A DNA stretch of 54,007 nucleotides from Tuberibacillus calidus DSM 17572 (GCF_000430685.1 NZ_AUMM01000027.1:1-54007); one strand, 5' to 3'. Counted from the first letter of the stretch, positions 1-8,479 are shown. The notes: a model not told the origin generated them from the letters alone. A program made the numbers and translations.

Positions 1-4
1 GTTC

Positions 5-238
5 GTGTACGGAAATAATATGCTTTTTCCGATTGCTTATCAAAACAGCCGATCGAAAAGGTCAAAATGATACGCTTTTGGCGAAAAGGGGTAAAAACGC
101 CGACTAAAAAATTCCAATTCAGCGGATTGCATATCATTTCAAGGCTGTTTGTGCGCGGAAATGATATGCTTTTTCCGATTGCGTATCAAAACGGCCGATC
201 GAAAAGGTCAAAATGTTATGCTTTTGACGAAAACGGCC
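5..238. repeat. Imperfect direct repeat, two ~88-bp copies
   Basis: Bases 5-92 and 151-238 are near-identical copies offset by 146 bp, sharing the core ATGCTTTTTCCGATTGC. The stretch between them carries related short words. Bases 129-140 (GCATATCATTTC) and 158-169 (GAAATGATATGC) form a perfect 12-bp inverted repeat around a 17-base loop. No credible gene starts here; the open frame across the repeat has no ribosome binding site and resembles nothing known. It may be the decayed end of something left of the window. Confidence 0.7.
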
Positions 239-397
239 TTCAATCGCCTGTTTCGTATAGAAATATAGCTCCAAAAAGTCGTTAATGGCAAGTCGATCGA
301 ACATTTTAGCTTACGGTTGGCGAAAATACCGTTAGATAAGACATACCGAGAAAAAATATAATGGACTTCCACTTCTTCCATTGGTCTCGGCCATTTC

Positions 398-426
398 TTA
401 AAAAAACTGGGTGGGTGCCCGGTTTT
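398..426. terminator. Possible intrinsic terminator
   Basis: AAAACTGGG and CCCGGTTTT can pair around a TGGGTG loop and are followed by a T-run. It may serve a gene to the left. Moderate support only. Confidence 0.35.
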
Positions 427-452
427 TCCTCGTTCCTTGAAGGGAACTGAAC

Positions 453-532
453 GAACTCAGCTTGGTAGAGCACTCAAGCAAGACATCGTCGAGTAGACGG
501 CACTGAGGAACACGCAAGTGAAGAGGTGTTCC
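453..532 (+). repeat. Orphan copy of tRNA 5'-half/hairpin element
   Basis: Bases 454-472 read like a tRNA D-arm (ACTCAGCTTGGTAGAGCAC). They run into the same extension seen in the tRNA operon near 52.2-53.0 kb: GCACTC..AGC, then CATCG..GAGT, then CGGC(A/G)CTGAGG. A 7-bp stem follows, GGAACAC (507-513) with GTGTTCC (526-532). No complete tRNA follows here. The copy is more degenerate than those in the operon and lies about 52 kb away from them. Confidence 0.65.
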
Positions 533-628
533 GAACCAACCAAGCGACGTTACGGGTGGGAAATACCGATTCCTTATTATAAAAACATTGTCTCTTAAGG
601 GATTCTTTAAAAAATTCATTTGAATGGC

Positions 629-671
629 TTGATAATTTATAATTTTTCTGATATGTTACTGGCAAGTAACA
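629..671 (+). promoter_or_regulatory. Promoter with overlapping palindromic operator
   Basis: TTGATA (629-634) and TATGTT (652-657) are spaced 17 bases apart, as in a sigma-A promoter. The inverted repeat TGTTACT (654-660) / AGTAACA (665-671) covers the -10 and likely start site. A third half-site, AGTAACA, lies at 682-688 just before the ribosome binding site. The site is well placed for autorepression by the ArsR-type product of the second gene; that link is inference. Confidence 0.5.
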
Positions 672-701
672 CAAATAATAAAGTAACACTTGGAGGGATT
701 T

Positions 702-1124
702 ATGAAAAAAGTTGAACGCTCGATTGAAATCAAAGCGAGTTTATCAGAAGTATGGAAACTCATCTCGACACAGGAAGGCATGCGTCAATGGATCCATTCC
801 AATATGGAGATTGACACACGGGTGGGTGGAAAGTATCGCGTACAGGATCCAGATGAGAATCAGGTGATCTGTGGAGAGGTAATAGAAATGATACCAATGA
901 AATTACTTTCTCTTTCGTGGTTTGAATTAGGGTCCGATTGGGTTAATCCAACGAAAGTAACGTTTATGCTTGAAGAAATTTCCGATGGCGTTAAGGTTCA
1001 TGTCTCTCATACTGGGTTCGAAATGATCGGAAAAAGTGATTGGGAGAGGACTTATAATGAGTATCAGAAAGGGTGGACACGTCACCATTTACTTGAGAAT
1101 TTGAAAGAAAGAGCTGAAGGTTAG
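702..1124 (+). CDS. SRPBCC (START/AHSA1-like) domain protein
   Basis: A 140-residue cytosolic protein of the SRPBCC/AHSA1 fold. It shows the typical amphipathic start (VERSIEIKAS..EVWKLIST), the W..GMRQWI segment, the GGKYRV turn and the long C-terminal helix ending in the W..H.LLENL pattern. These proteins form a hydrophobic pocket, but the ligand is unknown. The start is the ATG at 702 behind GGAGGG (692-697); a TTG 12 bases upstream lies before that site. The stop is followed directly by the TTG start of an ArsR-type gene, so the two are cotranscribed. Pairs of ArsR and SRPBCC genes are common in Bacillales; which signal they answer to is not known here. Confidence 0.85.
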   Translation: MKKVERSIEIKASLSEVWKLISTQEGMRQWIHSNMEIDTRVGGKYRVQDPDENQVICGEVIEMIPMKLLSLSWFELGSDWVNPTKVTFMLEEISDGVKVHVSHTGFEMIGKSDWERTYNEYQKGWTRHHLLENLKERAEG

Positions 1125-1487
1125 TTGGACCCACATGACAAATCCTACAAACTAGATGAAAAAGCCTTTTTCCAAACTATCGGAGACAACACACGTCGCG
1201 CTATTTTGGATCTCTTGGCGGAACATGGCGAATTGACAGTCACTCAAATAAGTGAACACTTTCCTAACTTGGTCCGCTCAGGTATTTCAAAACACTTGAT
1301 GCAATTACGTAAATTAAAACTCGTGTATTCAAAAAAACGCGGAAGAGAACAATTTTACAGTTTGAATCCGGAAGTGATTTGGAGTGTCCTAGAGCCATGG
1401 ATAAAAAAGTATGAAAAATATTGGAGTAAGAATCTTATTCGGTTGAAACAAGCCGCAGAACAAACGAAGCAAAATCACACAGAATGA
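1125..1487 (+). CDS. ArsR/SmtB-family winged-helix regulator
   Basis: A 120-residue winged-helix repressor-type protein. Residues 14-85 carry the ArsR fold: DNTRRAILDLL, then LTVTQISEHFP, then the recognition helix SGISKHLMQLRKLKLV and a wing with KKRGREQFYSL. No CxC metal-site motif is visible, so metal sensing is unlikely. The start is TTG, adjacent to the stop of the SRPBCC gene, with GAAGG four bases upstream; no ATG is available in frame. It probably binds the palindrome at 654-671 and autoregulates the pair. Confidence 0.85.
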   Translation: MDPHDKSYKLDEKAFFQTIGDNTRRAILDLLAEHGELTVTQISEHFPNLVRSGISKHLMQLRKLKLVYSKKRGREQFYSLNPEVIWSVLEPWIKKYEKYWSKNLIRLKQAAEQTKQNHTE

Positions 1488-1554
1488 TTTGAAATGAAAT
1501 GGCATGACTTACTTTACAAAAGTTTGAATAAGAATTTTTTTGGGAGGCATGTTT

Positions 1555-1938
1555 ATGAAATTTATGACACCACAAATTAATCTTTATGTGGAGAATTTGG
1601 ATGAATCAAGAAAGTTTTACGAAAAACTTGGCTTTAAACTAAAGTTTACTGCAGAAATTGATGGTGAGGCAACACATCACGAACTTGTACTGGATGGTTT
1701 TGTTTTAGGTATAGCAACCAAGGATTCGGCTAGAAAGGTTCATGGCTTAAATCCGGGTAAAAATGAAGGTTGTGAAATAGTTCTTTGGACAGAGGATGCG
1801 GATCTTGCGATAAAATATCTTTCTGAAAATGGTGTAACGGTGGTGTCACAGCCTCACGATTTTTTGAATTTAAGAGCTGGTTACGTCCAAGACCCAGATG
1901 GCAATCCCATTCATATAGTTTGTAAAAAGGAAAATTAA
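1555..1938 (+). CDS. VOC-family (glyoxalase/bleomycin-resistance fold) protein
   Basis: A 127-residue protein with the paired beta-alpha-beta-beta-beta units of the vicinal oxygen chelate superfamily. It has NLYVENLDESRKFYEKLGF near the start and the closing YVQDPDGNPIHIV motif. The substrate cannot be told from sequence. Of two in-frame ATGs, the one at 1555 is seven bases from GGGAGG (1542-1547); the ATG at 1549 is too close to that site. It follows the ArsR gene by 67 bases and has its own ribosome binding site, so it may or may not belong to that unit. Confidence 0.8.
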   Translation: MKFMTPQINLYVENLDESRKFYEKLGFKLKFTAEIDGEATHHELVLDGFVLGIATKDSARKVHGLNPGKNEGCEIVLWTEDADLAIKYLSENGVTVVSQPHDFLNLRAGYVQDPDGNPIHIVCKKEN

Positions 1939-2026
1939 TTAAACGTGTTAGAGGACAGGTTAGTTAAGTAGTAATAAAAAAACTTAGGATTGAAATGAAA
2001 AAAAGCGGAATAGGGGGGTGGGTGAC

Positions 2027-2965
2027 TTGCGTTCGGAACAGTGGACCATGCAGGCACCGGATGGAGTGGAAGTTCATGTCTATGAGTGGCTGCCGGAAAA
2101 AGACCCATGGGGCGTGGTACAAATAGCGCACGGAATGGTTGAACATGGACTTCGTTATCAACGGTTTGCCGAAGCGCTAACAAAGGAAGGATTAGCGGTG
2201 TTTGCCAATGACCACCGCGGACACGGAAAAACAGCCAAATCGAAGGATGAAAGGGGACATTTTGCGGATCAAAACGGCTGGGATATCGCAATCGGCGACA
2301 TGAAACAATTGAATGATGTCATAAGAAGCCGCCTTCCGAAACTCCCGACCATTTTGTTTGGACACAGTCTCGGATCCTTTCTTTCAAGGCGTTATGCTCA
2401 ACTGTACGGCAACAGTATCTCTGCCTTGATTTTATCGGGAACGGGTGGAAATCCGGGATTTGCGGGTTCACTTGGGTTACTAGTGGCTAAGCGGGAGATT
2501 CGTAAAAAAGGGAAACGGGCAAAGAGCAACCTAATGAATAAGTTAATATTTGGCAGATACAACAAAGCCTTTAAGCCGGCTCGTACACCTTTTGATTGGC
2601 TGAGCCGAGATCCAAGTGAAGTGGACCAATACATTCAAGACCCCGATTGCGGTTTTCTAGCGTCCACGACTTTTTATGCAGATTTAATTAAAGGACTAAA
2701 GGAACTTGACCGTCCTGAATGGTTAAACCGGATGCCGAAGGATTTGCCGGTTTTGTTTATCTCAGGCGATCAGGATCCGGTCGGTGCCAATGGCAGGGGG
2801 GTGAAGCAGGTGTATCGAAACTTTAAAAAGGTCGGAATGACGGATGTTACCTGCAAGCTTTATGAAGGAGGGCGCCATGAGCTGCTGAACGAAACGAACC
2901 GTATGGAAGTCATGCGCGATATCGTGCAATGGATCGATGAACATATCAATAAAACTTTGTCTTGA
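2027..2965 (+). CDS. Alpha/beta hydrolase, monoacylglycerol-lipase/lysophospholipase type
   Basis: A 312-residue serine hydrolase of the Hydrolase_4 type. The oxyanion strand AHGMVEHGLRY is followed by NDHRGHGKT, the nucleophile elbow GHSLGS, and a late D..PVG and GGRHELLNE that supply the acid and base of the triad. These enzymes cleave monoacylglycerol or lysophospholipid esters. There is no signal peptide, so it is cytosolic. The start is uncertain: the GTG at 2018 lies inside the AGGGGGGTG ribosome binding site, so the TTG at 2027 is preferred. It appears monocistronic. The exact substrate is not inferable. Confidence 0.85.
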   Translation: MRSEQWTMQAPDGVEVHVYEWLPEKDPWGVVQIAHGMVEHGLRYQRFAEALTKEGLAVFANDHRGHGKTAKSKDERGHFADQNGWDIAIGDMKQLNDVIRSRLPKLPTILFGHSLGSFLSRRYAQLYGNSISALILSGTGGNPGFAGSLGLLVAKREIRKKGKRAKSNLMNKLIFGRYNKAFKPARTPFDWLSRDPSEVDQYIQDPDCGFLASTTFYADLIKGLKELDRPEWLNRMPKDLPVLFISGDQDPVGANGRGVKQVYRNFKKVGMTDVTCKLYEGGRHELLNETNRMEVMRDIVQWIDEHINKTLS

Positions 2966-3082
2966 GCGTCCACTTTTTGAGATAAATTTTTATAACTATT
3001 TTTTCTTTTCGTATGAAACACATAAAAAACTCGTAAAAAGTCGTATATAATGAAAGGAGATGTCCGCTCGGAGGTTACCTTG

Positions 3083-3622
3083 ATGAATGAACAGTATATC
3101 AGTTCGCGACGGTTAAAGTTATTTATTAAAATCATAGTTGTGTTCGTTTTACTTGCTGCTCTCATTTTTACGATTTATAAAGTGATACAAGATAAAACGA
3201 CGATAAGTGTCGGTGAAAAAGCTCCCGATTTTACACTGAAAACTTTGGATGGACAAGTGCTGAAATTGTCGGATTACCGCGGACAAGGTGTCCTATTGAA
3301 CTTTTGGGGCACATGGTGCGACCCTTGTAAAAAAGAAATGCCCGCGATCAACGCGGCAGATCTGAAAAAAATAAAAGGCGTCAAGATCATTGCCGTAGAT
3401 ATAAGGGATACGCCTCGCGATGTCCGGAATTTTTACAAGCGCTATCATATCGGTTTAACGACGGTATTGGACAGAAACGGCAAAGTGACCGATGCTTACC
3501 ATGTCGATAACATTCCTTCAACTTTTTTAATTGATCAAAACGGCATCGTCGTCAAAACCATTAAAGGCCCGATGACTTCCGTGGATGATGTGATAAAAAA
3601 TTTAACACTGGTTACACCTTAA
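3083..3622 (+). CDS. resA: ResA-type thiol-disulfide oxidoreductase, copy 1
   Basis: A 179-residue membrane-anchored thioredoxin. A single N-terminal membrane helix (about residues 10-32) is followed by an extracytoplasmic TlpA/ResA domain with the active site WCDPCK inside FWGTWCDPCKKEMP and the cis-Pro loop IPSTFLI. ResA reduces the CxxCH cysteines of apocytochrome c before heme ligation. It is the same length as B. subtilis ResA. The ATG at 3083 lies seven bases from CGGAGGT; the ATG at 3050 overlaps a TATAAT and is rejected. The next gene, ccdA, starts 13 bases after the stop and would supply electrons to it. Confidence 0.9.
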   Translation: MNEQYISSRRLKLFIKIIVVFVLLAALIFTIYKVIQDKTTISVGEKAPDFTLKTLDGQVLKLSDYRGQGVLLNFWGTWCDPCKKEMPAINAADLKKIKGVKIIAVDIRDTPRDVRNFYKRYHIGLTTVLDRNGKVTDAYHVDNIPSTFLIDQNGIVVKTIKGPMTSVDDVIKNLTLVTP

Positions 3623-3635
3623 AGGAGGGGATGGC

Positions 3636-4349
3636 TTGGTATCGAATGTGAATTTATTTTTAGCGTTTGCGGCTGGACTGCTTTCATTTCTATCACCCTG
3701 CACGTTACCCGTATATCCCGGATTTTTATCATATATAACAGGCATTTCCGTTGATGAATTCAAAGAGCAAAACGCCATGCTCAGCCGGCGAGCGATGCTC
3801 CATACCGTTTTTTTCTTGCTTGGCTTTTCGATCATCTTTATTTCATTGGGTTTTAGTGCCTCAATCATAGGGGAATGGTTTACCGAATACAATGATCTTT
3901 TAAGACGCATCGGCGCCATTCTCATCGTTTTTTTCGGCTGTGTCGTCTTAGGCATTTTTAAACCGGGATTTCTTATGAAAGAAAGGCGCATCACTTTGCG
4001 AAACCGGCCTACAGGCTATATCGGCTCATTTGTCATCGGGTTGGGTTATGCTGCGGGTTGGATGCCATGCACGGGGCCTATCTTAGCCTCAGTCATCGCC
4101 TTAAGCGTCACTGCCCCGGGACAGGGCTTGTTTTATATGATCGCCTATATCCTTGGTTTTGCGTTGCCGTTTGTTATTTTAGGCTTTTTCATTGGCAAAT
4201 TAAGTTGGATTCGTCGTCACAATGAATGGATGATGAAAATCGGCGGTATCGTTATGATTATCATGGGTGTGATGCTTTTCTTTGATTGGATGACGCTTTT
4301 GACATCTTTTCTGGTTAACAAAGTGTTCGGCGGGTTTACCGGTTTTTAA
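3636..4349 (+). CDS. ccdA: CcdA, thiol-reductant membrane transporter for cytochrome c maturation
   Basis: A 237-residue polytopic membrane protein of the DsbD-beta/CcdA family with about six membrane helices. Both redox cysteine motifs are present: SPCTLPVYPGF near residues 20-33 and the matching MPCTGPILAS in the fourth helix region. CcdA passes electrons from cytosolic thioredoxin across the membrane to ResA-like proteins. The start is TTG at 3636, five bases after the strong AAAGGAGGGG; the ATG at 3631 is out of frame. It is coupled to the upstream resA, and a second resA follows 0.7 kb downstream. ResB and ResC are not in this window. Confidence 0.93.
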   Translation: MVSNVNLFLAFAAGLLSFLSPCTLPVYPGFLSYITGISVDEFKEQNAMLSRRAMLHTVFFLLGFSIIFISLGFSASIIGEWFTEYNDLLRRIGAILIVFFGCVVLGIFKPGFLMKERRITLRNRPTGYIGSFVIGLGYAAGWMPCTGPILASVIALSVTAPGQGLFYMIAYILGFALPFVILGFFIGKLSWIRRHNEWMMKIGGIVMIIMGVMLFFDWMTLLTSFLVNKVFGGFTGF

Positions 4350-4672
4350 TTGTTGAATCTCTTGCGAAAGAATGTTTTTAAGACTGCTTTAGTCATTGCG
4401 AAAACAAATGCAAGGGAAGAAAGTTCAACAAAAAGATGATGCCAATTTGTTAAAACGTCAAATATTCAATAACTCAAAATAAAACCAGGCAAGAAATTTA
4501 TTAAAAAAATCTCTAGAAAAGAAAATAATTTATCTATTTTCGTCCCCTCCTTTTGCTTTTTACTACAATTGTAAAATATTTTTCTAAAAAATCAATAAAT
4601 TGGTTGTATAAAAATGATCGGTACATAAAAATCTCTGATCCATCACACCCTACCAATAAGGAGGGTTAAAAG
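4350..4672. other. AT-rich intergenic stretch
   Basis: This gap of 323 bases holds no credible gene. TTGTTGAA (4350-4357) and TTCAACAA (4424-4431) can pair over a long loop. Near the right end TGTATAA and CATAAAAAT sit about 12 bases apart and loosely resemble a sporulation sigma-E/G promoter for the small gene that follows; this is weak. Confidence 0.4.
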
Positions 4673-4798
4673 ATGGATGATAACAATAAGCGAAATGACG
4701 ACAAGCCCAAGAACAATGACCGGCATTTTGATAAAACTTTAGGTCGCCCGCAGCATCCCCCGGCACAACCCAAGGATTATGAAGAAATTGAATATTAA
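4673..4798 (+). CDS. 41-residue hydrophilic protein, unrecognised
   Basis: A small ORF starting MDDNNKRNDDKPKN and ending KDYEEIEY. It is preceded by AAGGAGGG at a good distance and followed ten bases later by a clean intrinsic terminator (4809-4830), so it is probably a real single-gene unit. The protein is highly charged, Pro-rich in the middle (GRPQHPPAQP) and has no cysteine, hydrophobic segment or signal peptide. Its size and composition recall small spore proteins, but I match it to no named family. It sits between ccdA and the second resA; no functional link is implied. Confidence 0.6.
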   Translation: MDDNNKRNDDKPKNNDRHFDKTLGRPQHPPAQPKDYEEIEY

Positions 4799-4807
4799 AG
4801 GAATCCT

Positions 4808-4830
4808 AAGCGGCGTTATGCCGCTTTTTT
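4808..4830 (+). terminator. Intrinsic terminator
   Basis: AGCGGC (4809-4814) pairs with GCCGCT (4820-4825) around GTTAT and is followed by a T-run. Confidence 0.8.
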
Positions 4831-4960
4831 CCTTATATGGAATGACTAATTTACCGCAGGGCAGAGACTATTCAAAATTGTATAAATAAAATTCGGGACA
4901 AGTTTTCAATCATTCGTTTCGATAGGCAATATGAAATGATAATTGTTTGAAATAAAGCAC

Positions 4961-4991
4961 TTGTACAAAAAGGGGAATGTCCTTGTATAAT
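4961..4991 (+). promoter_or_regulatory. Possible sigma-A promoter for second resA
   Basis: TTGTAC (4961-4966) and a perfect TATAAT (4986-4991), but with a long 19-base spacer. The position, 33 bases before the start codon, is sensible. Confidence 0.4.
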
Positions 4992-5023
4992 GAGGGTAGT
5001 GCTCATTGAGGTGGTGGACAGTT

Positions 5024-5548
5024 ATGAAAAACCGCAAATTACGCTTGGTTGTGCGTACTGTTATTTTGATAATGATCATTGCTGCTGTCGGGTATACGCT
5101 GTTCCAGGTGCTTCATTCCAAGGATGCTTTGGCCGAAGGTGATACGGCGCCGGATTTTGCCTTAAAAGATCTGCAAGGCCGGACGGTTCATTTGAAAGAT
5201 CTCCGCGGCAAAGGCGTTATGTTGAACTTCTGGGGTTCCTGGTGTGATCCTTGCAAGGAAGAAATGCCGTTTATAAATGAGGCTTATAAGAAAAAAGTGG
5301 ATGGTGTGGAGGTTCTCGCTGTTAATATTCGCGAAACGAAGCTTGTCGTCCAAAATTTTGTCGATCATAACCAATTGTCCTTTCCCGTTTTACTTGATAC
5401 TAATGGTTTTGTCACGGACAATTATAAAGTTGTGCCGATCCCAACAACTTTTTTAATTGATAAAAACGGTAAGATCGTCAAAATTCTGACGCGTCCAATG
5501 GCAAGCGTTGATGAAGTATTAGACAATATGAAGCTTATCCAACCCTAA
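5024..5548 (+). CDS. resA: ResA-type thiol-disulfide oxidoreductase, copy 2
   Basis: A 174-residue paralogue of the resA gene at 3083. It has an N-terminal membrane anchor (about residues 8-28) and a thioredoxin-fold domain with WCDPCK in FWGSWCDPCKEEMPF and the cis-Pro loop IPTTFLI. This copy looks closer than the first to B. subtilis ResA around LRGKGVMLNFWG and the LDTNG segment; that is a judgement by eye. The ATG at 5024 follows GAGGTGGT; the earlier TTG at 5008 overlaps that site. It has its own promoter candidate, so it is probably expressed separately from resA-ccdA. Confidence 0.88.
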   Translation: MKNRKLRLVVRTVILIMIIAAVGYTLFQVLHSKDALAEGDTAPDFALKDLQGRTVHLKDLRGKGVMLNFWGSWCDPCKEEMPFINEAYKKKVDGVEVLAVNIRETKLVVQNFVDHNQLSFPVLLDTNGFVTDNYKVVPIPTTFLIDKNGKIVKILTRPMASVDEVLDNMKLIQP

Positions 5549-5885
5549 AAACGAAAAAGTACCACCCAATTTGTTTTGAAAAAAGGAGGGCGGGGCAGAG
5601 CACGCCAAAAAGCGAAGGACGTTACATATCGAGCCGTGTTAAAAGGTAAAGCCACGCAAACGGAAAACGTGAATCAAATCAACGGGAAGACCCTTGTACA
5701 ACGTCATAGAATCCCTTTTTAGGGTCCATATGCGAAAAATCCCTTACCTCATATTCTTTGCTTCTATCAACCTGCTTTTTAGAAAGCAGGCTCAATTTTT
5801 GTCGGAAGATTTTCCTTAGAAATGAAAGGGTTTTCATAAAGAAGGAGCGAAGTCTTTAATAAATTTATATTGAGGAGGGATTTTC
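5549..5885. other. Intergenic region with one hairpin
   Basis: CCTGCTTT (5771-5778) and AAAGCAGG (5783-5790) form an 8-bp stem with a four-base loop and a short T-rich tail; it could be a weak terminator for the resA transcript. A 48-codon frame starting TTG at 5576 has no upstream ribosome binding site and is not called. GAGGAGGGA before 5886 belongs to the next gene. Confidence 0.45.
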
Positions 5886-7367
5886 TTGGAACAAAACACG
5901 CTTGAGATCAGTCGTCGTCTTGCGGACTTTTTGGTTGGGACGAAAAAGCTCTATATTGGCGGAAAATGGGTGGAATCAGCATCCGGAAAAACGTTTGATA
6001 CGTTAAACCCGGCAACCGGTGAAGTGTTGGCAACCGTTTACGAAGCTGGGGAAGAGGATGTCAACCGCGCAGTAGAAGCAGCCCGCAAAGCTTTTGACGA
6101 AGGCCCGTGGTCCAAAATGAGCGCTGCCTCAAGAAGCCGATTGATTTACAAATTGGCTGACCTGATGGAAGCCCATAGTGAAGAGTTAGCACAATTGGAA
6201 AGTCTCGATAACGGCAAGCCGATTCGTGAATCGAGGCATGCCGACGTGCCTCTGGCCATTGAGCACTTCCGCTATTATGCTGGTTGGGCGACCAAGGTCA
6301 CCGGGCAGACGATTCCTGTAGCCGGTAAGTATTTTAACTATACGCGTCATGAGCCAGTCGGCGTGGTGGGGCAAATCATTCCATGGAATTTCCCATTACT
6401 CATGGCGGCATGGAAGTTAGGGGCTGCCCTAGCAATGGGATGCACCGTCGTTCTGAAACCGGCCGAGCAAACGCCGCTTTCAGCCTTGTACCTTGCAGGT
6501 CTTGCTGAAGAGGCCGGGTTCCCTGAAGGTGTCATTAATGTCATTCCAGGTTTTGGCGAAACGGCAGGAGCCCCGCTTGTCAGACATCCGAAAGTCGATA
6601 AAATCGCATTTACTGGTTCGACCGAAGTCGGTAAACAAATCATGGAACAAGCAAGCCGCACCTTAAAACGGGTGACGCTCGAACTTGGCGGCAAGTCACC
6701 AAACATTATATTGCCTGATGCGGATATGTCCCGAGCCATTCCGGGAGCGGTCTCTGGCATCATGTTTAACCAAGGGCAAGTGTGCTGCGCAGGAAGCCGC
6801 CTCTTTGTTCAGAAAAAGGCGTTCGACAATGTCGTCTCGGATTTAGTCACCTACTCCAAAAAAATTAAACAAGGTGAAGGCTTGAATCCGGAAACGGAAA
6901 TGGGTCCGCTTGTATCCAAAGAACAACAAGACCGTGTCGTCAATTATATCGAGAAAGGCAAATCCGAAGGGGCCGAGCTTCTGACGGGTGGCACGTATTC
7001 CGAAAGAGGCTATTTTGTGGAACCGACCGTTTTTGCCGATGTCAGTGATGACATGACCATTGCCAAAGAGGAAATTTTCGGTCCCGTTGTTTGTGCGATG
7101 CCGTTTGAAGACTTAGATGAAGTCATCGCCCGCGCGAATAACTCCGAATATGGCTTGGCCGCTGGACTTTGGACAGAAAATGTGAAAAATGCCCACTATG
7201 TAGCGAGCAAATTAAAAGCCGGAACGGTCTGGGTAAACTGTTATAACGTCTTTGACGCAGCAAGTCCCTTCGGCGGTTATAAAGCGTCCGGAATCGGTCG
7301 CGAAATGGGGTCTTACGCGCTGAATAACTATACTGAAGTTAAGAGTGTTTGGATCAATTTAGGCTAA
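5886..7367 (+). CDS. NAD(P)-dependent aldehyde dehydrogenase
   Basis: A 493-residue soluble enzyme of the ALDH superfamily, close to betaine-aldehyde/indole-acetaldehyde (AldA/DhaS) types. The Rossmann segment [12 protein letters not shown], the FTGSTEVG nucleotide loop, the general base in LELGGKSPN and the nucleophile Cys in [12 protein letters not shown] are all present, as is the C-terminal [15 protein letters not shown] motif. It oxidises aldehydes to acids; the physiological substrate cannot be named. The start is TTG at 5886 behind GAGGAGGGA. Its transcript likely ends at the bidirectional hairpin at 7376-7416. Confidence 0.93.
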   Translation: MEQNTLEISRRLADFLVGTKKLYIGGKWVESASGKTFDTLNPATGEVLATVYEAGEEDVNRAVEAARKAFDEGPWSKMSAASRSRLIYKLADLMEAHSEELAQLESLDNGKPIRESRHADVPLAIEHFRYYAGWATKVTGQTIPVAGKYFNYTRHEPVGVVGQIIPWNFPLLMAAWKLGAALAMGCTVVLKPAEQTPLSALYLAGLAEEAGFPEGVINVIPGFGETAGAPLVRHPKVDKIAFTGSTEVGKQIMEQASRTLKRVTLELGGKSPNIILPDADMSRAIPGAVSGIMFNQGQVCCAGSRLFVQKKAFDNVVSDLVTYSKKIKQGEGLNPETEMGPLVSKEQQDRVVNYIEKGKSEGAELLTGGTYSERGYFVEPTVFADVSDDMTIAKEEIFGPVVCAMPFEDLDEVIARANNSEYGLAAGLWTENVKNAHYVASKLKAGTVWVNCYNVFDAASPFGGYKASGIGREMGSYALNNYTEVKSVWINLG

Positions 7368-7375
7368 ACAAACTA

Positions 7376-7416
7376 AAAGGGGACGGGAATTCCTAGGAGA
7401 GAATTCTCGTCCCTTT
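7376..7416. terminator. Bidirectional terminator between convergent genes
   Basis: AAAGGGGACGGGAATTC (7376-7392) pairs with GAATTCTCGTCCCTTT (7401-7416). The right arm forms the last codons of the reverse-strand transporter gene, so the hairpin is partly coding. Confidence 0.75.
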
Positions 7417-8436
7417 AATCATGACGAAAAACATGAACAATAGGCCAAGATAGCCGAATAAAGGATACAGATGGGTGATGAGCGGGCCATAGCCGATTTG
7501 ACTGATGACATAAACCCCCCCGAGTAACCCCGCCATAAGTATCGCCTCTTTTATGTGAAAAAGCTGTCCAAGATGGCGCTTAAGCCCGAAAATGTTGCCA
7601 ATAAAGGTGGTAAAGATTTCCCCGAAAATTACTAAAATATAAAGCAAGTGAACGACTGTGCCCAAAGCTTTAATCAATTCGGCCATCGGAATTTGGACGC
7701 TCAAGGTAAAAGGAGCTCCGGCTAAGGCGGTATGACTGAAAAGAAGCAAAATGGCAAGGAGAACTCCGCCGAGTAGTCCCCCCCGCTTGATGACGACGGT
7801 TTGGCGAAGATCGCCGCCTAAAGGCACAAGGACGGCTTGAGCTGTGAGGAGGTTGAAGGAGACGTAAGTAAACGCGCTGATCAGCCAATGATAGGGAAGG
7901 TGATCGATTGGGTAAGTCGGGAACAAGATCGACCAGTGAATAAACGGAAAACGTAAAATGCAGACCCCCATAGTAAAGAGAATCATGAGCGGAACAACCA
8001 TGGCATTAACGGCCATCAATCCTTTTAATCCGTTTTTAAGTGCGCCGTAGCAAAGCAGGATGGTTAAAAACAAACCGGCTTGCAGCGGAAAACCGAGCTG
8101 TTCCTGGAAGACGGCTCCTGCGCCCGACAACATAACGGCTGTCACACCAATAAGGACGATAAGGATAAAACCGTTAAAGAGACGGCCGACCGTCTCACCG
8201 AATAAATAGACATTTAAATCCTTATATGAGCCGGCTTTGATTTTAGCCGCAAGCAGCATCATTTTTGTTCCCGCCCATATAAAAAGGAGACCGCTGAAGA
8301 AGATGCCAATCGTCCCCCAAGCGCCGTATTGGGTAAAAAATTGCACGATTTCCTTTCCCGTCGCAAACCCCGCACCTACGACCGTTCCGACGAAGGTAGC
8401 GGCAATTTGTAACGATTGCCGAGTGGCTTGTGTCAT
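7393..8436 (-). CDS. YkvI-like membrane transporter (LeuT-fold/APC type)
   Basis: A 347-residue integral membrane protein with about ten hydrophobic helices. It begins with ATFVGTVVGAGFATGKEIVQFF, the glycine-rich first helix typical of APC-superfamily transporters with an unwound helix. Length and sequence resemble the uncharacterised YkvI family of B. subtilis; the substrate is unknown. The ATG at 8436 has AGAAGGTGG seven bases upstream; the longer frame reaching 8535 would overlap uppP and is rejected. It lies 43 bases downstream of uppP on the same strand, suggesting an operon. Its last codons form an arm of the shared terminator. Confidence 0.8.
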   Translation of the reverse strand: MTQATRQSLQIAATFVGTVVGAGFATGKEIVQFFTQYGAWGTIGIFFSGLLFIWAGTKMMLLAAKIKAGSYKDLNVYLFGETVGRLFNGFILIVLIGVTAVMLSGAGAVFQEQLGFPLQAGLFLTILLCYGALKNGLKGLMAVNAMVVPLMILFTMGVCILRFPFIHWSILFPTYPIDHLPYHWLISAFTYVSFNLLTAQAVLVPLGGDLRQTVVIKRGGLLGGVLLAILLLFSHTALAGAPFTLSVQIPMAELIKALGTVVHLLYILVIFGEIFTTFIGNIFGLKRHLGQLFHIKEAILMAGLLGGVYVISQIGYGPLITHLYPLFGYLGLLFMFFVMIKGTRILS

Positions 8437-8479
8437 CCCCGTTCCACCTTCTCCCATTCCAAAGTATTTTCTACCAAAA

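Noticed and set aside
398-689. Open frames on the reverse strand over the tRNA-like element
   Set aside because: They translate the complement of a D-arm and hairpin, have no ribosome binding site and match the pattern of tRNA-shadow ORFs.
5576-5722. 48-codon frame starting TTG with coding-like composition
   Set aside because: The only GGAGGG lies inside the frame, no upstream ribosome binding site exists and I match it to no family.
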